This document shows, in pieces, positions 18,701 to 25,362 of a DNA stretch of 64,000 nucleotides. The notes under the pieces were generated by a model. That model was not told the DNA's origin and did no database searches. It saw nothing but the letters and a program-made list of their open reading frames with translations. The stretch is from Spirosoma utsteinense (lineage in GTDB: Bacteria; Bacteroidota; Bacteroidia; Cytophagales; Spirosomataceae): positions 1 to 64,000 of the forward strand of contig NZ_VFIA01000005.1 in assembly GCF_014282275.1 (NCBI RefSeq), read 5' to 3'. A program made the position numbers and the translations under genes. Each line of letters starts with the position of its first letter. Position 1 is the first letter of the stretch.

Positions 18701-19108
18701 CCTGCTCCCCTACCCGATGGCCGATACACGTTCCTGGCCCTTGGCCGCGACCTCAGTGGCAATCAGGCGGCACCCTATCAGATTCGCGTACGGGTTCGAA
18801 CGACGCCCGAATTGATCGATGCGGGTGTTTACCCCAACCCATTCACCGGACAAACCCGCTTCTTTGTAACACTGACGGGTCAGACGCCCCCAACCGACTT
18901 ATCTATCCGCATTACCGACCCAACCGGGCAGCTTGTTCGCAGCCTGCACAGCCCGGCACGGATAGGGCTGAACGAGTGGAGCTGGGATGGAACGACCGAT
19001 ACGGGCGTACGGCTGCCCACCGGCATTTACACGTACACGATCCTGGGTATCGACCGTCCGCTGGCCGATAACGTCCTGTTGACAGGGCATATCCTGTTCA
19101 GTCGATGA
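15737..19108 (+). CDS. Secreted C25 (gingipain-type) cysteine protease-like protein
   Basis: A 1123-residue exported protein. The start at 15737 gives the signal peptide MDRTYPLIWWAILWLNVPAW with AQ cleavage; the longer frame upstream has no support. Residues about 30-400 form a beta-rich N-terminal part. The peptidase C25-like domain (about 415-780) has a candidate catalytic His in ITLFGHSSLD (about 638) and Cys in VNGCAAGNFFFG (about 672), the layout seen in gingipains and PorU. A CARDB-like beta-sandwich follows (about 800-900). The last 90 residues look like a FlgD/T9SS-type C-terminal domain (YPNPFTGQ, DGTTDTGVRLPTGIYTY). It is probably a cargo or relative of the type IX secretion system. 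The stop overlaps the next start (ATGA). Confidence 0.82.
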   Translation: MDRTYPLIWWAILWLNVPAWAQTGPFGNEWINHQQTYLKIPVIQPGIYRITVSELQKAGLPTATLDPSTLQLFHRGIEQAIYVPGESDNRLDPADFIEFYGQGNDGAPDSTGYSPPAAQPHAYYSLYSDTTAYFLTWRLDGKPGKRMASYLDTNQTSLMPEPYHWASELRVFTDTYAAGAVYPRGAGPNEGSILSGYDTGEGWTGPLIKAGSRHDQPFSLTNFLATAGTSPTVTWLVVGRNANDHQVRFSAGSSVSSQRPLGQASFQSYEPARFGSTLTAADISEASTLVVSLTPSQPNEEVALSYLELRYPQRTDLGGSRNKLVQLRSNPSGRSYLDLSNVPAETRLFDITDPNHVERVDGKRPVNRWQGVIHHTQTARTLLATSQPRSVSALKPVRFRPIDPDRHNYLIITHPLLQQPTGDVSDPVQAYAAYRASEAGGQYDTLTVPIDQLFDQFSYGERHPLAIRRFADLMGRNKREGPVFLFLIGQSRDPQGVRNIPDGPLLDLIPNAGWPGSDLGLVAGLHGEPANVPALPIGRLNARHPQQVLDYLRKVKQQEDTTEPALWRKNILHLSGGRSAFELRLFRDYTNDFGAVAEKSYAGARVTTLSKQTDNAVETLPVAPLINEGFGLITLFGHSSLDVADIDIGFVSNDRLGYRNKGRYPCMLVNGCAAGNFFFGRPTFGSDWILTPERGAIAFIAHTHNGLPSTLKAYTDTFYALLTDSNFVAQPIAVLQRETIRRFLKTNSSVYAITTAQQMTLQGDPAVRIFPFANPDFAFEPNTLALHDAKGNAFTTASDTIQVSAVVINYGRVSNKPLPIRIRHYAADGRLVQEKRIVQPAPAYADTLYWTLPHDRTTAGETYIDVTLDPDNQLTEGNETNNQAGISTDGKQTGPPVPTDQTPPFIEVAFDGRRIGDGDIIAPQPVIDVWLHDENLRLPLTDTTGLDLYLQRPCLPEPCPYERISLQENSARWIPAGVNNTFQLRYQPPAPLPDGRYTFLALGRDLSGNQAAPYQIRVRVRTTPELIDAGVYPNPFTGQTRFFVTLTGQTPPTDLSIRITDPTGQLVRSLHSPARIGLNEWSWDGTTDTGVRLPTGIYTYTILGIDRPLADNVLLTGHILFSR

Positions 19109-20346
19109 CCGCATCCGTATACCTGTTGCGCCTTGGTTGGGGACTGACCGGAATTGCAGTGGTCGCGCTGGTATGGGTCAACCCAACCCACTTCACCAGT
19201 ATCGATTCGGGCTATTACCTGCAGTCGGCAAGCAGTCTGCTGGCGGGCCGGGGGTATGTGATTACCGAAGACGGACAACAGGTGTGGAACGGGGTGTTTC
19301 CAATTGGTTATTCCGCCTTGATTGCCTTGTTCGCTGGCCTCACGGGCCTGCCTGTTTTGTGGGCCTCAAAGGCGGTCAATTTACTGGCCGTTAGCCTGTC
19401 GGTCGTTCTGTGGCAGCGTCGGCTTGGCACAAACCGGACCCTGTGGATACTGTCGATCTGGTGGCTCGGTAGCTTTCTGCGTCTTCTGGCTTATACCTGG
19501 TCAGAAACCGTTTTTCTGGTGCTGCTGGCCGAGTGGGTGTGGTCATTGAACATCCTTTTACGAACGCCCGCCCGGCACCGGATTGTCAGGCTGGCGTTAC
19601 TGAGTATCGGGTTGTTTCTGCTGCGGTACATCGGCGGCTATATCGTTGGCGTTCTGGCCTTTCTGGCGCTGGCACTTTACCTGACTCCTCACCGTGTTCA
19701 ATCCCTGCTGCGGGTACCCATCCCGCCCGGAACCCACAAAGCATTGGCGCGTGTTGCCGGGCTGAGCGTTGCAGCCATAAGCACCTATGGCTGGCTGAAC
19801 CTTCACCATACAGATTCACTATATGGCGGAGAACGGTTTTTGCCGACAGAACCCATGTCGACCCTGCTCAGGCTGTTCGCCCGGTCGATTGGCAATGAAT
19901 TGCTGCTGATCCGGGACTTTTTGCCTGCGGTATCGAACCAGCTGGCCTGGGTCGGAGCCGGGATTCAGGTGCTCTGGCTCTGGCTGGTCAGTCGGCGCGT
20001 ACACCAACAACCGATCCCCTGGACACACCATCCCGATCTATCCTTTCGGTCCTTAAACCGACTTTTCATCCTCACAGGCGGCCTGTATATAGTGGTGCTG
20101 TTCGCGTTGCGGACGGTTAGTCCATTCAGTGGCCCCAACGCCCGGCTGATGGCCCCGGCTACCTTTTGCTTCCTGATGGCGTTCCTGCTGCGGGTGGGCA
20201 ATGCCCATCCTGTGTGGCAGCGGAAGCTGCGCCCTTTCTGGATTGGCCTGCTACTCTGTTCGTGGCTTCAATTAATACCGCAGGGGGCTAAACCGGCAAA
20301 GATCCGCCTACCCGATTCATGGATCAGCGCACTACGTGGGTTTTGA
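19105..20346 (+). CDS. GT-C-like polytopic membrane protein
   Basis: A 413-residue membrane protein with about ten hydrophobic segments. The first periplasmic loop, after TM1, has TSIDSGYYLQSASSLLAGRG, which resembles the acidic loop of GT-C glycosyltransferases (GT39/GT83, polyprenyl-phosphate sugar donors). Later features such as WSETVFLVLLAEW and the GPNARLMAPA segment also fit mannosyltransferase-like families. It overlaps the protease gene by four bases, so the two are translationally coupled, possibly with the transferase modifying surface or secreted glycoproteins. Function is inferred from weak motifs. Confidence 0.62.
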   Translation: MTASVYLLRLGWGLTGIAVVALVWVNPTHFTSIDSGYYLQSASSLLAGRGYVITEDGQQVWNGVFPIGYSALIALFAGLTGLPVLWASKAVNLLAVSLSVVLWQRRLGTNRTLWILSIWWLGSFLRLLAYTWSETVFLVLLAEWVWSLNILLRTPARHRIVRLALLSIGLFLLRYIGGYIVGVLAFLALALYLTPHRVQSLLRVPIPPGTHKALARVAGLSVAAISTYGWLNLHHTDSLYGGERFLPTEPMSTLLRLFARSIGNELLLIRDFLPAVSNQLAWVGAGIQVLWLWLVSRRVHQQPIPWTHHPDLSFRSLNRLFILTGGLYIVVLFALRTVSPFSGPNARLMAPATFCFLMAFLLRVGNAHPVWQRKLRPFWIGLLLCSWLQLIPQGAKPAKIRLPDSWISALRGF

Positions 20347-20353
20347 TTGTGTC

Positions 20354-21016
20354 TCAATCCCAGCACTCCATAACCAGCAGATCACCCGTTTTGGCTTCGA
20401 TACGCACGAAACCATCCTGAGCAGCTTCGTTGCTGCTGCCCGTTCGGTAACCCAGTGTCAGGGTTTCGTCGTGAAGGTTATACTTTAGCCCGGACGTGAG
20501 GATACCAGTCACGGTTCCAACCGGGATTAACGAGAGGGGTGTTCCGGCTTCGTACCACTTTTCGTAGCGGCCAACGAGTGGGAAAATCCGCGAGTGATCA
20601 TCGATCATCACAACACGGATCTGGTCTTTGTAGCGAACGATATTAGTCATGTTCGTCAGGCTGTGATCGGCCCGCCGGCCCGTTGCCCAAACGATGTTTA
20701 CCGCCGGAAAGCCCCGGGCGATGAGGTATTCGATTCCTTTTTCCAGGTCTGTTTTATCCTGATCGGGCGTATGGACAATGTCCAGCGGGTACTGCTGCGC
20801 CCGGATGACATCCAGATCAAGCGAACGGTCGAAGTCGCCAAGCAGCACGTCTATTTTTATACCAAGGTCCAGCACCCGCCAGATCGCGCTATCGAGCACG
20901 ACAACAATCGGACTCCATTCGAGCAGTTGGCCCAGGAGTTCGGGGTGGCAGGCTTCGCCGTTGGCAATCAGCAGCGCGGGTTCCTGCTCGTCGCGTACAA
21001 TGTGGTGGGAGGACAT
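20354..21016 (-). CDS. thiN: Thiamine diphosphokinase
   Basis: A 220-residue cytosolic enzyme that transfers pyrophosphate from ATP to thiamine. The N-terminal catalytic half contains DVLLGDFDRS and the signature HTPDQDKTDLEKGIEYL, with the family's acidic metal-binding residues, then the WATGRRADHSLTNM region. The C-terminal half (about 130-220) is the vitamin-B1-binding beta domain. It is convergent with the GT-C-like gene, leaving only seven bases between the two stop codons. Its ATG abuts the pyrimidine arm of repeat copy c, so its leader is an unusually long run of C and T. Confidence 0.88.
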   Translation of the reverse strand: MSSHHIVRDEQEPALLIANGEACHPELLGQLLEWSPIVVVLDSAIWRVLDLGIKIDVLLGDFDRSLDLDVIRAQQYPLDIVHTPDQDKTDLEKGIEYLIARGFPAVNIVWATGRRADHSLTNMTNIVRYKDQIRVVMIDDHSRIFPLVGRYEKWYEAGTPLSLIPVGTVTGILTSGLKYNLHDETLTLGYRTGSSNEAAQDGFVRIEAKTGDLLVMECWD

Positions 21017-21172
21017 GGGGAAGAGGGAGGAAAGGGAGGAGAGGGAGGAGAGGGAGGAGAGGGAGGAAAGGAGGAGAGGGAGGAAAGGAGGAGGGAGGAA
21101 AGGGAGGAAGGAGGAAAGGCTGGCGTCAGCAATCCCTTTCCTCCTTCCTCCCTTTCCTCCCTCCTCCTTTTT
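21017..21172. repeat. Polypurine-core-polypyrimidine element, copy c
   Basis: This fills the complete gap between the guanine deaminase stop and the thiN start codon. Arms 21084-21119 and 21135-21170 are perfectly complementary over 36 bp. The intervening 15 bases contain most of GCTGGCGTCAGC (21119-21130). The purine side continues for another 60 bases of GGGAGGAG repeats. It ends in TTTTTT on the + strand, yet both flanking genes run on the minus strand. It is the best-formed copy of the family. Confidence 0.92.
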
Positions 21173-21646
21173 TCAATATTTCTTTCTATTTTCCAGGACG
21201 TTCCATTCCTGGAAAACGGCGTCGGCTTCGGCGCGCAGGAGTTGCTGCATCGGAATGTGGCGCTGCTCGCGGGGCTTATCCAGTTCTTCGTAAATGAACT
21301 GATCATCGAAACCCGCACTGGCCGCGTCGGAATGGAACGCACCGTATACGATCCGGCTCGGCCGTGCCCAGTAAATAGCACCGAGACACATAGGACACGG
21401 TTCGCAGGAAGCATATAACGTGCAATCTTCCAGCTGAAATGTATTCAGCGTCCGGCAGGCATCGCGGATAGCGACAACTTCGGCATGAGCCGTTGGGTCG
21501 TTCGTCGACGTGACCTGGTTACAGCCGCGCCCAACAACCTGTCCATCTTTGACAATAACGGAGCCAAACGGCCCGCCCTGTCCGGTGGTCATCCCTTCAC
21601 GCGCCAGTTGTATAGCCTCGCGCAAAAATTTTTCGTCCTGATTCAT
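21173..21646 (-). CDS. guaD: Guanine deaminase (cytidine deaminase fold)
   Basis: A 157-residue zinc enzyme converting guanine to xanthine and ammonia. Zinc ligands are seen in TAHAEVVAI and SCEPCPMCLGAIYWAR. It is assigned to GuaD rather than to tRNA adenosine deaminase TadA because SDAASAGFDDQFIYEELDKP and the C-terminal ENRKKY tail match the domain-swapped Bacillus GuaD type, which ends in a catalytic-site tyrosine. It could be co-transcribed with thiN only across repeat copy c. A 35-bp palindrome lies upstream. Confidence 0.85.
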   Translation of the reverse strand: MNQDEKFLREAIQLAREGMTTGQGGPFGSVIVKDGQVVGRGCNQVTSTNDPTAHAEVVAIRDACRTLNTFQLEDCTLYASCEPCPMCLGAIYWARPSRIVYGAFHSDAASAGFDDQFIYEELDKPREQRHIPMQQLLRAEADAVFQEWNVLENRKKY

Positions 21647-21690
21647 GTACTATACTGTGTAATTGACTCTTGTTTTTGAGTTGTTTAGTT

Positions 21691-21763
21691 TGGTCTTGAA
21701 CTAGGGTTGGAACTTTGCCAGAGTTTAGAACTCTGGCAAAGTTCCAACCCTAGTTCAAGACCA
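21691..21763. repeat. 35-bp perfect palindrome
   Basis: Arms 21691-21725 and 21729-21763 are exact complements around a 3-base loop (TAG). The arms include GGTTGGAACTTTGCCAGAG. It lies between guaD and an uncharacterised gene, both on the minus strand. The stem is far longer than a normal terminator and has no clean T tract. The arm motif GGCAAAGTTCCAA resembles GGCAACGTTCCAA in the palindrome at 25321-25351. Confidence 0.9.
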
Positions 21764-21777
21764 GACCACAGCAGACT

Positions 21778-22386
21778 TTATTTAATCGATACGGCCAGAC
21801 CGATGCCCATGGGTCCGGCCGACACGAGTCGAAGCTGTTGCTTGTCACCCCGGTTTTTGAAAATCAAGTAGTTTACGGCGTCGAAGGCCAGTAAAAAACC
21901 TCCCTGTAGCATCACTGATTTACCGTACCCCCGGAGCTGATCGGCTTTGTCGGGGCGGCTCGTTGCCCGCTCGCGCAGGTAAGCCCCACCCACGATATAG
22001 GCCACGTCCAGACCAGCGTTGAACAGCAGAACCTGCTTCATGTTCTGGTGCTGGCGAATGGCCTCACCCAGCGTTTCGTCCTCGGCCCGTTTCTTCCGCG
22101 ACCCCAGCAAACCCGCCCCGGCGATACCCAGGTTGAACAGATTCCAGTATACGTTCATCTGGTGGAAATACTTCGTTTCGCCGGATGTTTGCCCGGCGGC
22201 CAGGCTCCCGACCGCAATGTTAGCCAGCGCATACCCACCAAGCGCAAGACCCAGTGTTTTTTGATGCCGGATGCGTTGCTCACTGAACTCGCGCAGTTCG
22301 GCCGGGGGCGTTGCTCGTTGGGCCGAAACCGCCGTCCCTACAAGGAGCGAACCCGCCGTGTAAAGCAGCTTTTGGAATAGATGCAT
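21778..22386 (-). CDS. Conserved hypothetical membrane protein
   Basis: A 202-residue protein I do not recognise by function; it resembles an uncharacterised family found in Cytophagales. It starts with a signal-like segment ending at VSAQ (about 1-22). Then come a charged stretch and about four hydrophobic segments: TLGLALGGYALANIAVGSLA, VYWNLFNLGIAGAGLLG, LLFNAGLDVAYIVGGAYL, and one near the C-terminus. It may be an inner-membrane protein with short loops. No genomic context points to a role. Confidence 0.7.
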   Translation of the reverse strand: MHLFQKLLYTAGSLLVGTAVSAQRATPPAELREFSEQRIRHQKTLGLALGGYALANIAVGSLAAGQTSGETKYFHQMNVYWNLFNLGIAGAGLLGSRKKRAEDETLGEAIRQHQNMKQVLLFNAGLDVAYIVGGAYLRERATSRPDKADQLRGYGKSVMLQGGFLLAFDAVNYLIFKNRGDKQQLRLVSAGPMGIGLAVSIK

Positions 22387-22419
22387 ACAAAATCAAACCG
22401 GTACGACCGGCGGTATGTT

Positions 22420-22992
22420 TCAGAAACCCAGCCTGGTTCGGGCGGCTGGATCGTTTACGTTCGTCAGTTCGCGACGATCAGGTACGCTCAGGAGTTGAAC
22501 GTCATAGTGTTGCAGAAGCCGCCGGGGCGAAAACTCCCCTCCCTGAACCGCCCGGTCTATGATCGGACCAAAAGCGGGTTCATAAATACCCAGCAAGGGT
22601 TCGGGTAACAAACCATCTGAATCGAAAAATACCGTCGCTGGCTTTGCCGGGTCACGCCCATTTATCAGGGCATCGAACGACCGGGTCGTCAGCAACGGCA
22701 TGTCACAGGCCACCACGAACCAGGCCGCGGCAGGCTCTTGGCGAAACGCCGACAGGATTCCGTTCAGCGGCCCTGGCCAGTCGAAAGCATCCAGAATCAA
22801 TAACTGATCGGTACCAGCCAAATCAGCTGCCTGATCAGCGTTGACCGACCAGAACACATCCTGGCAATACGGCCGGAGCAGATCGGTGAGGTGCTCCCGC
22901 TGGGGTTTACCGTGATAGGCCAGCTGCGATTTATCCTGCCCCATGCGGGTGCTCCGGCCACCGGTCAGAAGTAAGCCATTCAGCTTATTCAC
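22420..22992 (-). CDS. mobA: Molybdenum cofactor guanylyltransferase
   Basis: A 190-residue enzyme that attaches GMP to Mo-molybdopterin. The N-terminal nucleotide-binding loop LNGLLLTGGRSTRMGQDKSQ is diagnostic, and FVVACDMPLL provides the metal-binding aspartate. The start is taken as GTG at 22992, giving MNKLNGLLL as in other MobA proteins; a GTG seven codons earlier is possible but adds residues unlike the family. With this start it overlaps the moaC stop by eight bases, indicating translational coupling. The C-terminal part carries PEPLLGIYEPAF. It forms a small molybdenum cofactor cluster with moaC and the divergent moeA. Confidence 0.88.
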   Translation of the reverse strand: MNKLNGLLLTGGRSTRMGQDKSQLAYHGKPQREHLTDLLRPYCQDVFWSVNADQAADLAGTDQLLILDAFDWPGPLNGILSAFRQEPAAAWFVVACDMPLLTTRSFDALINGRDPAKPATVFFDSDGLLPEPLLGIYEPAFGPIIDRAVQGGEFSPRRLLQHYDVQLLSVPDRRELTNVNDPAARTRLGF

Positions 22993-23455
22993 GCTTGAAA
23001 TCCCGTTTGCCACCGGTTTTCTCCATCAGCTTCGTCTCCCGAATGACAATGTCATGTGACAGCGCTTTACACATATCATAGATGGTCAGCGCGGCTACCG
23101 ACGCCCCCACGAGGGCTTCCATCTCCACGCCCGTTTTTCCTTCTGTCGACACCAGGCAGTCAATAATGGCATCGCTGCCCTGAGCCGTTATCGTGATCTG
23201 ACAATTGTCCAGGCCCAGTGAATGACAAAGCGGAATAAGGTCATCGGTGCGTTTGGCCGCCATCGTGCCAGCGATAATTGCCGTTTGAAAGACAGGACCT
23301 TTGCGGGTCTGTATGTCAGCCCCGGTCAGGTGTTGCATGATATCGGGACCGAGGGCAACAACGCTCCGGGCCAGCGCCGTCCGGCGACTGATGGCTTTCG
23401 CGCCAACGTCGACCATAGCGGGATTGCCATCGGAAGTAAGGTGAGATAAATTCAT
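22985..23455 (-). CDS. moaC: Cyclic pyranopterin monophosphate synthase
   Basis: A 156-residue enzyme for the second half of the first molybdopterin step, making cPMP after MoaA. The start at 23455 (MNLSHLTSDGNPAMVDVGAK) matches the family; 21 codons further upstream are AT-rich repeat sequence. Family motifs are KPVFQTAIIAGTMAAKRTDD-like (here KGPVFQTAIIAGTMAAK), IPLCHSLGLDN, GVEMEALVGASVAALTIYDM and the final KTGGKRDF. It is upstream of mobA with overlapping ends. moaA, moaD and moaE are not in the window. Confidence 0.93.
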   Translation of the reverse strand: MNLSHLTSDGNPAMVDVGAKAISRRTALARSVVALGPDIMQHLTGADIQTRKGPVFQTAIIAGTMAAKRTDDLIPLCHSLGLDNCQITITAQGSDAIIDCLVSTEGKTGVEMEALVGASVAALTIYDMCKALSHDIVIRETKLMEKTGGKRDFKRE

Positions 23456-23475
23456 TTTTAACGATGAATGATAAA

Positions 23476-23524
23476 TTATGAGTGATGAATGTACTAAAAA
23501 GTCGTTATCATTCATCACTCATAA
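23476..23524. promoter_or_regulatory. 16-bp inverted repeat between divergent moaC and moeA
   Basis: The arm TTATGAGTGATGAATG (23476-23491) and its exact complement (23509-23524) are separated by 17 bases. Shorter GATGAATG/CATTC pieces repeat just outside the arms. It lies centrally in the 83-base divergent gap, so it could be a shared operator or a hairpin in both leaders. No protein is known to bind it. Confidence 0.5.
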
Positions 23525-23538
23525 CTTTCATTCGACCG

Positions 23539-24738
23539 ATGCTTTCTGTTTCCGACGCTTTTTCCATTACCCAGGATCATACACTGACACTACCCACTGA
23601 ACGCGTTTCGCTGGACGATGCGCTGGGGCGCATCCTGCGGGAGCCAGTACGGGCCGACCGCGATTTTCCCCCTTTCGACCGGGTGGCGATGGATGGCATT
23701 GGGATTCGCTATGCTGACTTTTCTTCGGGTACGCTATCATTTTCAGTCGCAGGCATGCAACGGGCCGGACAGCCTCAACAGAACCTCACCGAAGCAGGTA
23801 CCTGCCTGGAAGTGATGACCGGTGCCATGCTGCCCATTGGGGCCGACACGGTGATCCGGTACGAAGACATCACCGTGGCAGATGGTTCGGCTACCATCGC
23901 GATTGAGGCTATTCAACCCGGCCAGAACGTTCACCACCGCGCCACCGACCGCCAGGCGGGCGAGGAGTTGCTATCGGCCGGAACACGACTGGGTCCTGCC
24001 GAACTGGCCGTAGCCGCATCGGTAGGTCATATAACGTTAACCGTTACAGCCCTCCCCCGCGTCGCGCTGATCTCGACGGGCGATGAACTGGTCGACGTGG
24101 GTGATACACCCCTGCCCCACCAGATTCGGCGCTCAAACACGTACATGCTTCGGGCCGCACTGGCAACGCTGGGCATCCGGGCCACACTCCATCACATCAT
24201 CGACGATGAAGCCGTACTGGCCGATCGTCTGTCGACCTTGCTGGCCGAAAACGACGTCCTGATCCTGAGCGGGGGCGTTTCAGCGGGGAAAGCCGACTTC
24301 GTGCCTGAAGTCCTGGCAGGACTTGGCGTCCGTAAGGCGTTTCATAAAGTGAACCAGCGGCCCGGAAAACCGCTCTGGTTTGGGACAACGTCGGCCAAAA
24401 CCGTTTTTGCCTTGCCGGGCAATCCGGTTTCCACGGTCTTATGTGCTCACCGCTATGTGCTGCCTTACCTGCGGGCCTCCCTCGGCCTGGCACCGGCTCT
24501 GCCCACGTATGCTCAGCTGACGGCACCGGTCACGTTTCGCCCTGATATCACCTATTTTCTGCCCGTACAACTCAGTTCGGCACCCGACGGGCGCAGGCTG
24601 GCCCAACCCCTACCCGGCTCAGGTTCGGCCGACTTTGCCAATCTGCTCGCTACCAGCGGCTTTATGGAACTACCTGCCGACCGGTCTGATTTTGGCGAAG
24701 GAGAAGCCTTTCCGGTCTGGTTATCGGGGGGTATTTAG
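23539..24738 (+). CDS. moeA: Molybdopterin molybdenumtransferase
   Basis: A 399-residue enzyme that inserts molybdate into molybdopterin-AMP. The start at 23539 (MLSVSDAFSI) is preferred over one 19 codons earlier that would lie within the inverted repeat. Visible motifs are PPFDRVAMDGIGIRY, EVMTGAMLPIGADTVIRYED, ALISTGDELVD, ILSGGVSAGKADFVPEVL and FALPGNPVSTVLCAHRYVLP, in the usual order over domains I to IV. It is divergent from moaC-mobA, completing a three-gene molybdenum cofactor group. Confidence 0.94.
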   Translation: MLSVSDAFSITQDHTLTLPTERVSLDDALGRILREPVRADRDFPPFDRVAMDGIGIRYADFSSGTLSFSVAGMQRAGQPQQNLTEAGTCLEVMTGAMLPIGADTVIRYEDITVADGSATIAIEAIQPGQNVHHRATDRQAGEELLSAGTRLGPAELAVAASVGHITLTVTALPRVALISTGDELVDVGDTPLPHQIRRSNTYMLRAALATLGIRATLHHIIDDEAVLADRLSTLLAENDVLILSGGVSAGKADFVPEVLAGLGVRKAFHKVNQRPGKPLWFGTTSAKTVFALPGNPVSTVLCAHRYVLPYLRASLGLAPALPTYAQLTAPVTFRPDITYFLPVQLSSAPDGRRLAQPLPGSGSADFANLLATSGFMELPADRSDFGEGEAFPVWLSGGI

Positions 24739-24850
24739 CGAACGGTCTGACAGTAGACGTTACGTCCCGCTGGCGCGAATAGTGGAACTAATACCCCCCG
24801 AAACCGTTTATGTCTGTGAAACAAGTTCAACTAATAAACAGATTTCACTC

Positions 24851-25195
24851 ATGGCAGCAGGATCACATGCCGTTGAAGCAACCGACGCTAATTTCGAAGC
24901 ATTAATTCAATCAGATAAGCCGGTTTTAGTCGATTTCTGGGCCGAATGGTGCGGTCCCTGTAAGATGATTGGTCCCGTTGTGGAGCAACTTGCCGGCGAA
25001 TACGAAGGCAAAGCTATCATCGCCAAGATGGACGTTGACCAGAACGCACAGATACCCGCTAAATTTGGTATCCGTAGCATTCCGACGCTGATGGTTTTCA
25101 AAAACGGTCAGTTAGTCGATAAAGTAATTGGTGCTGTCCCCAAGAATGTACTGGAGCAGAAACTGCAGGCCGCTATGGAGCCAGCGGTATTGTAA
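24851..25195 (+). CDS. trxA: Thioredoxin
   Basis: A 114-residue classical thioredoxin, slightly longer than the usual 105-110. The redox site is VDFWAEWCGPCKMIGP (WCGPC), the cis-proline is in IRSIPTLMVF, and the C-terminal helix is normal. The start at 24851 (MAAGSHAVEA) is chosen because the reading frame runs on upstream into moeA sequence without family similarity. A strong two-way terminator follows at 25209. Confidence 0.95.
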   Translation: MAAGSHAVEATDANFEALIQSDKPVLVDFWAEWCGPCKMIGPVVEQLAGEYEGKAIIAKMDVDQNAQIPAKFGIRSIPTLMVFKNGQLVDKVIGAVPKNVLEQKLQAAMEPAVL

Positions 25196-25208
25196 TACGA
25201 TACGACAT

Positions 25209-25246
25209 AAAAAAGCCGATCCTGATGATTCAGGATCGGCTTTTTT
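25209..25246. terminator. Bidirectional intrinsic terminator after trxA
   Basis: A perfect 17-bp stem, AAAAAAGCCGATCCTGA and its complement, with a 4-base loop (TGAT) and T/A runs on both sides. It lies between convergent trxA and the E2 gene and should serve both strands. Confidence 0.9.
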
Positions 25247-25320
25247 GTTTGCAGTGGTGTCGGTTTTTCAAACCCGACACCCTCGTATCAGCAACAGTGT
25301 CGGTTTTACAGATCGTATCA

Positions 25321-25351
25321 GCTTTGGCAACGTTCCAAACGTTGCCAAAGC
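25321..25351. repeat. 14-bp perfect palindrome
   Basis: GCTTTGGCAACGTT and its exact complement around a CCA loop, 12 bases past the E2 stop codon. It shares GGCAAnGTTCCAA with the 35-bp palindrome at 21691-21763, so the two may be members of one dispersed repeat family. A further imperfect hairpin (GGTGTCGG, from 25256) lies between it and the trxA terminator. Confidence 0.7.
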
Positions 25352-25362
25352 CTGACCAATCC

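Noticed and set aside
21173-21646. tRNA adenosine deaminase TadA
   Set aside because: The same fold and zinc motifs, but the GFDDQFIYEE segment and C-terminal KKY match guanine deaminase better.
22993-23013. Earlier GTG start of mobA
   Set aside because: Would add seven residues before the conserved MNKLNGLLL-type start and a longer overlap with moaC.
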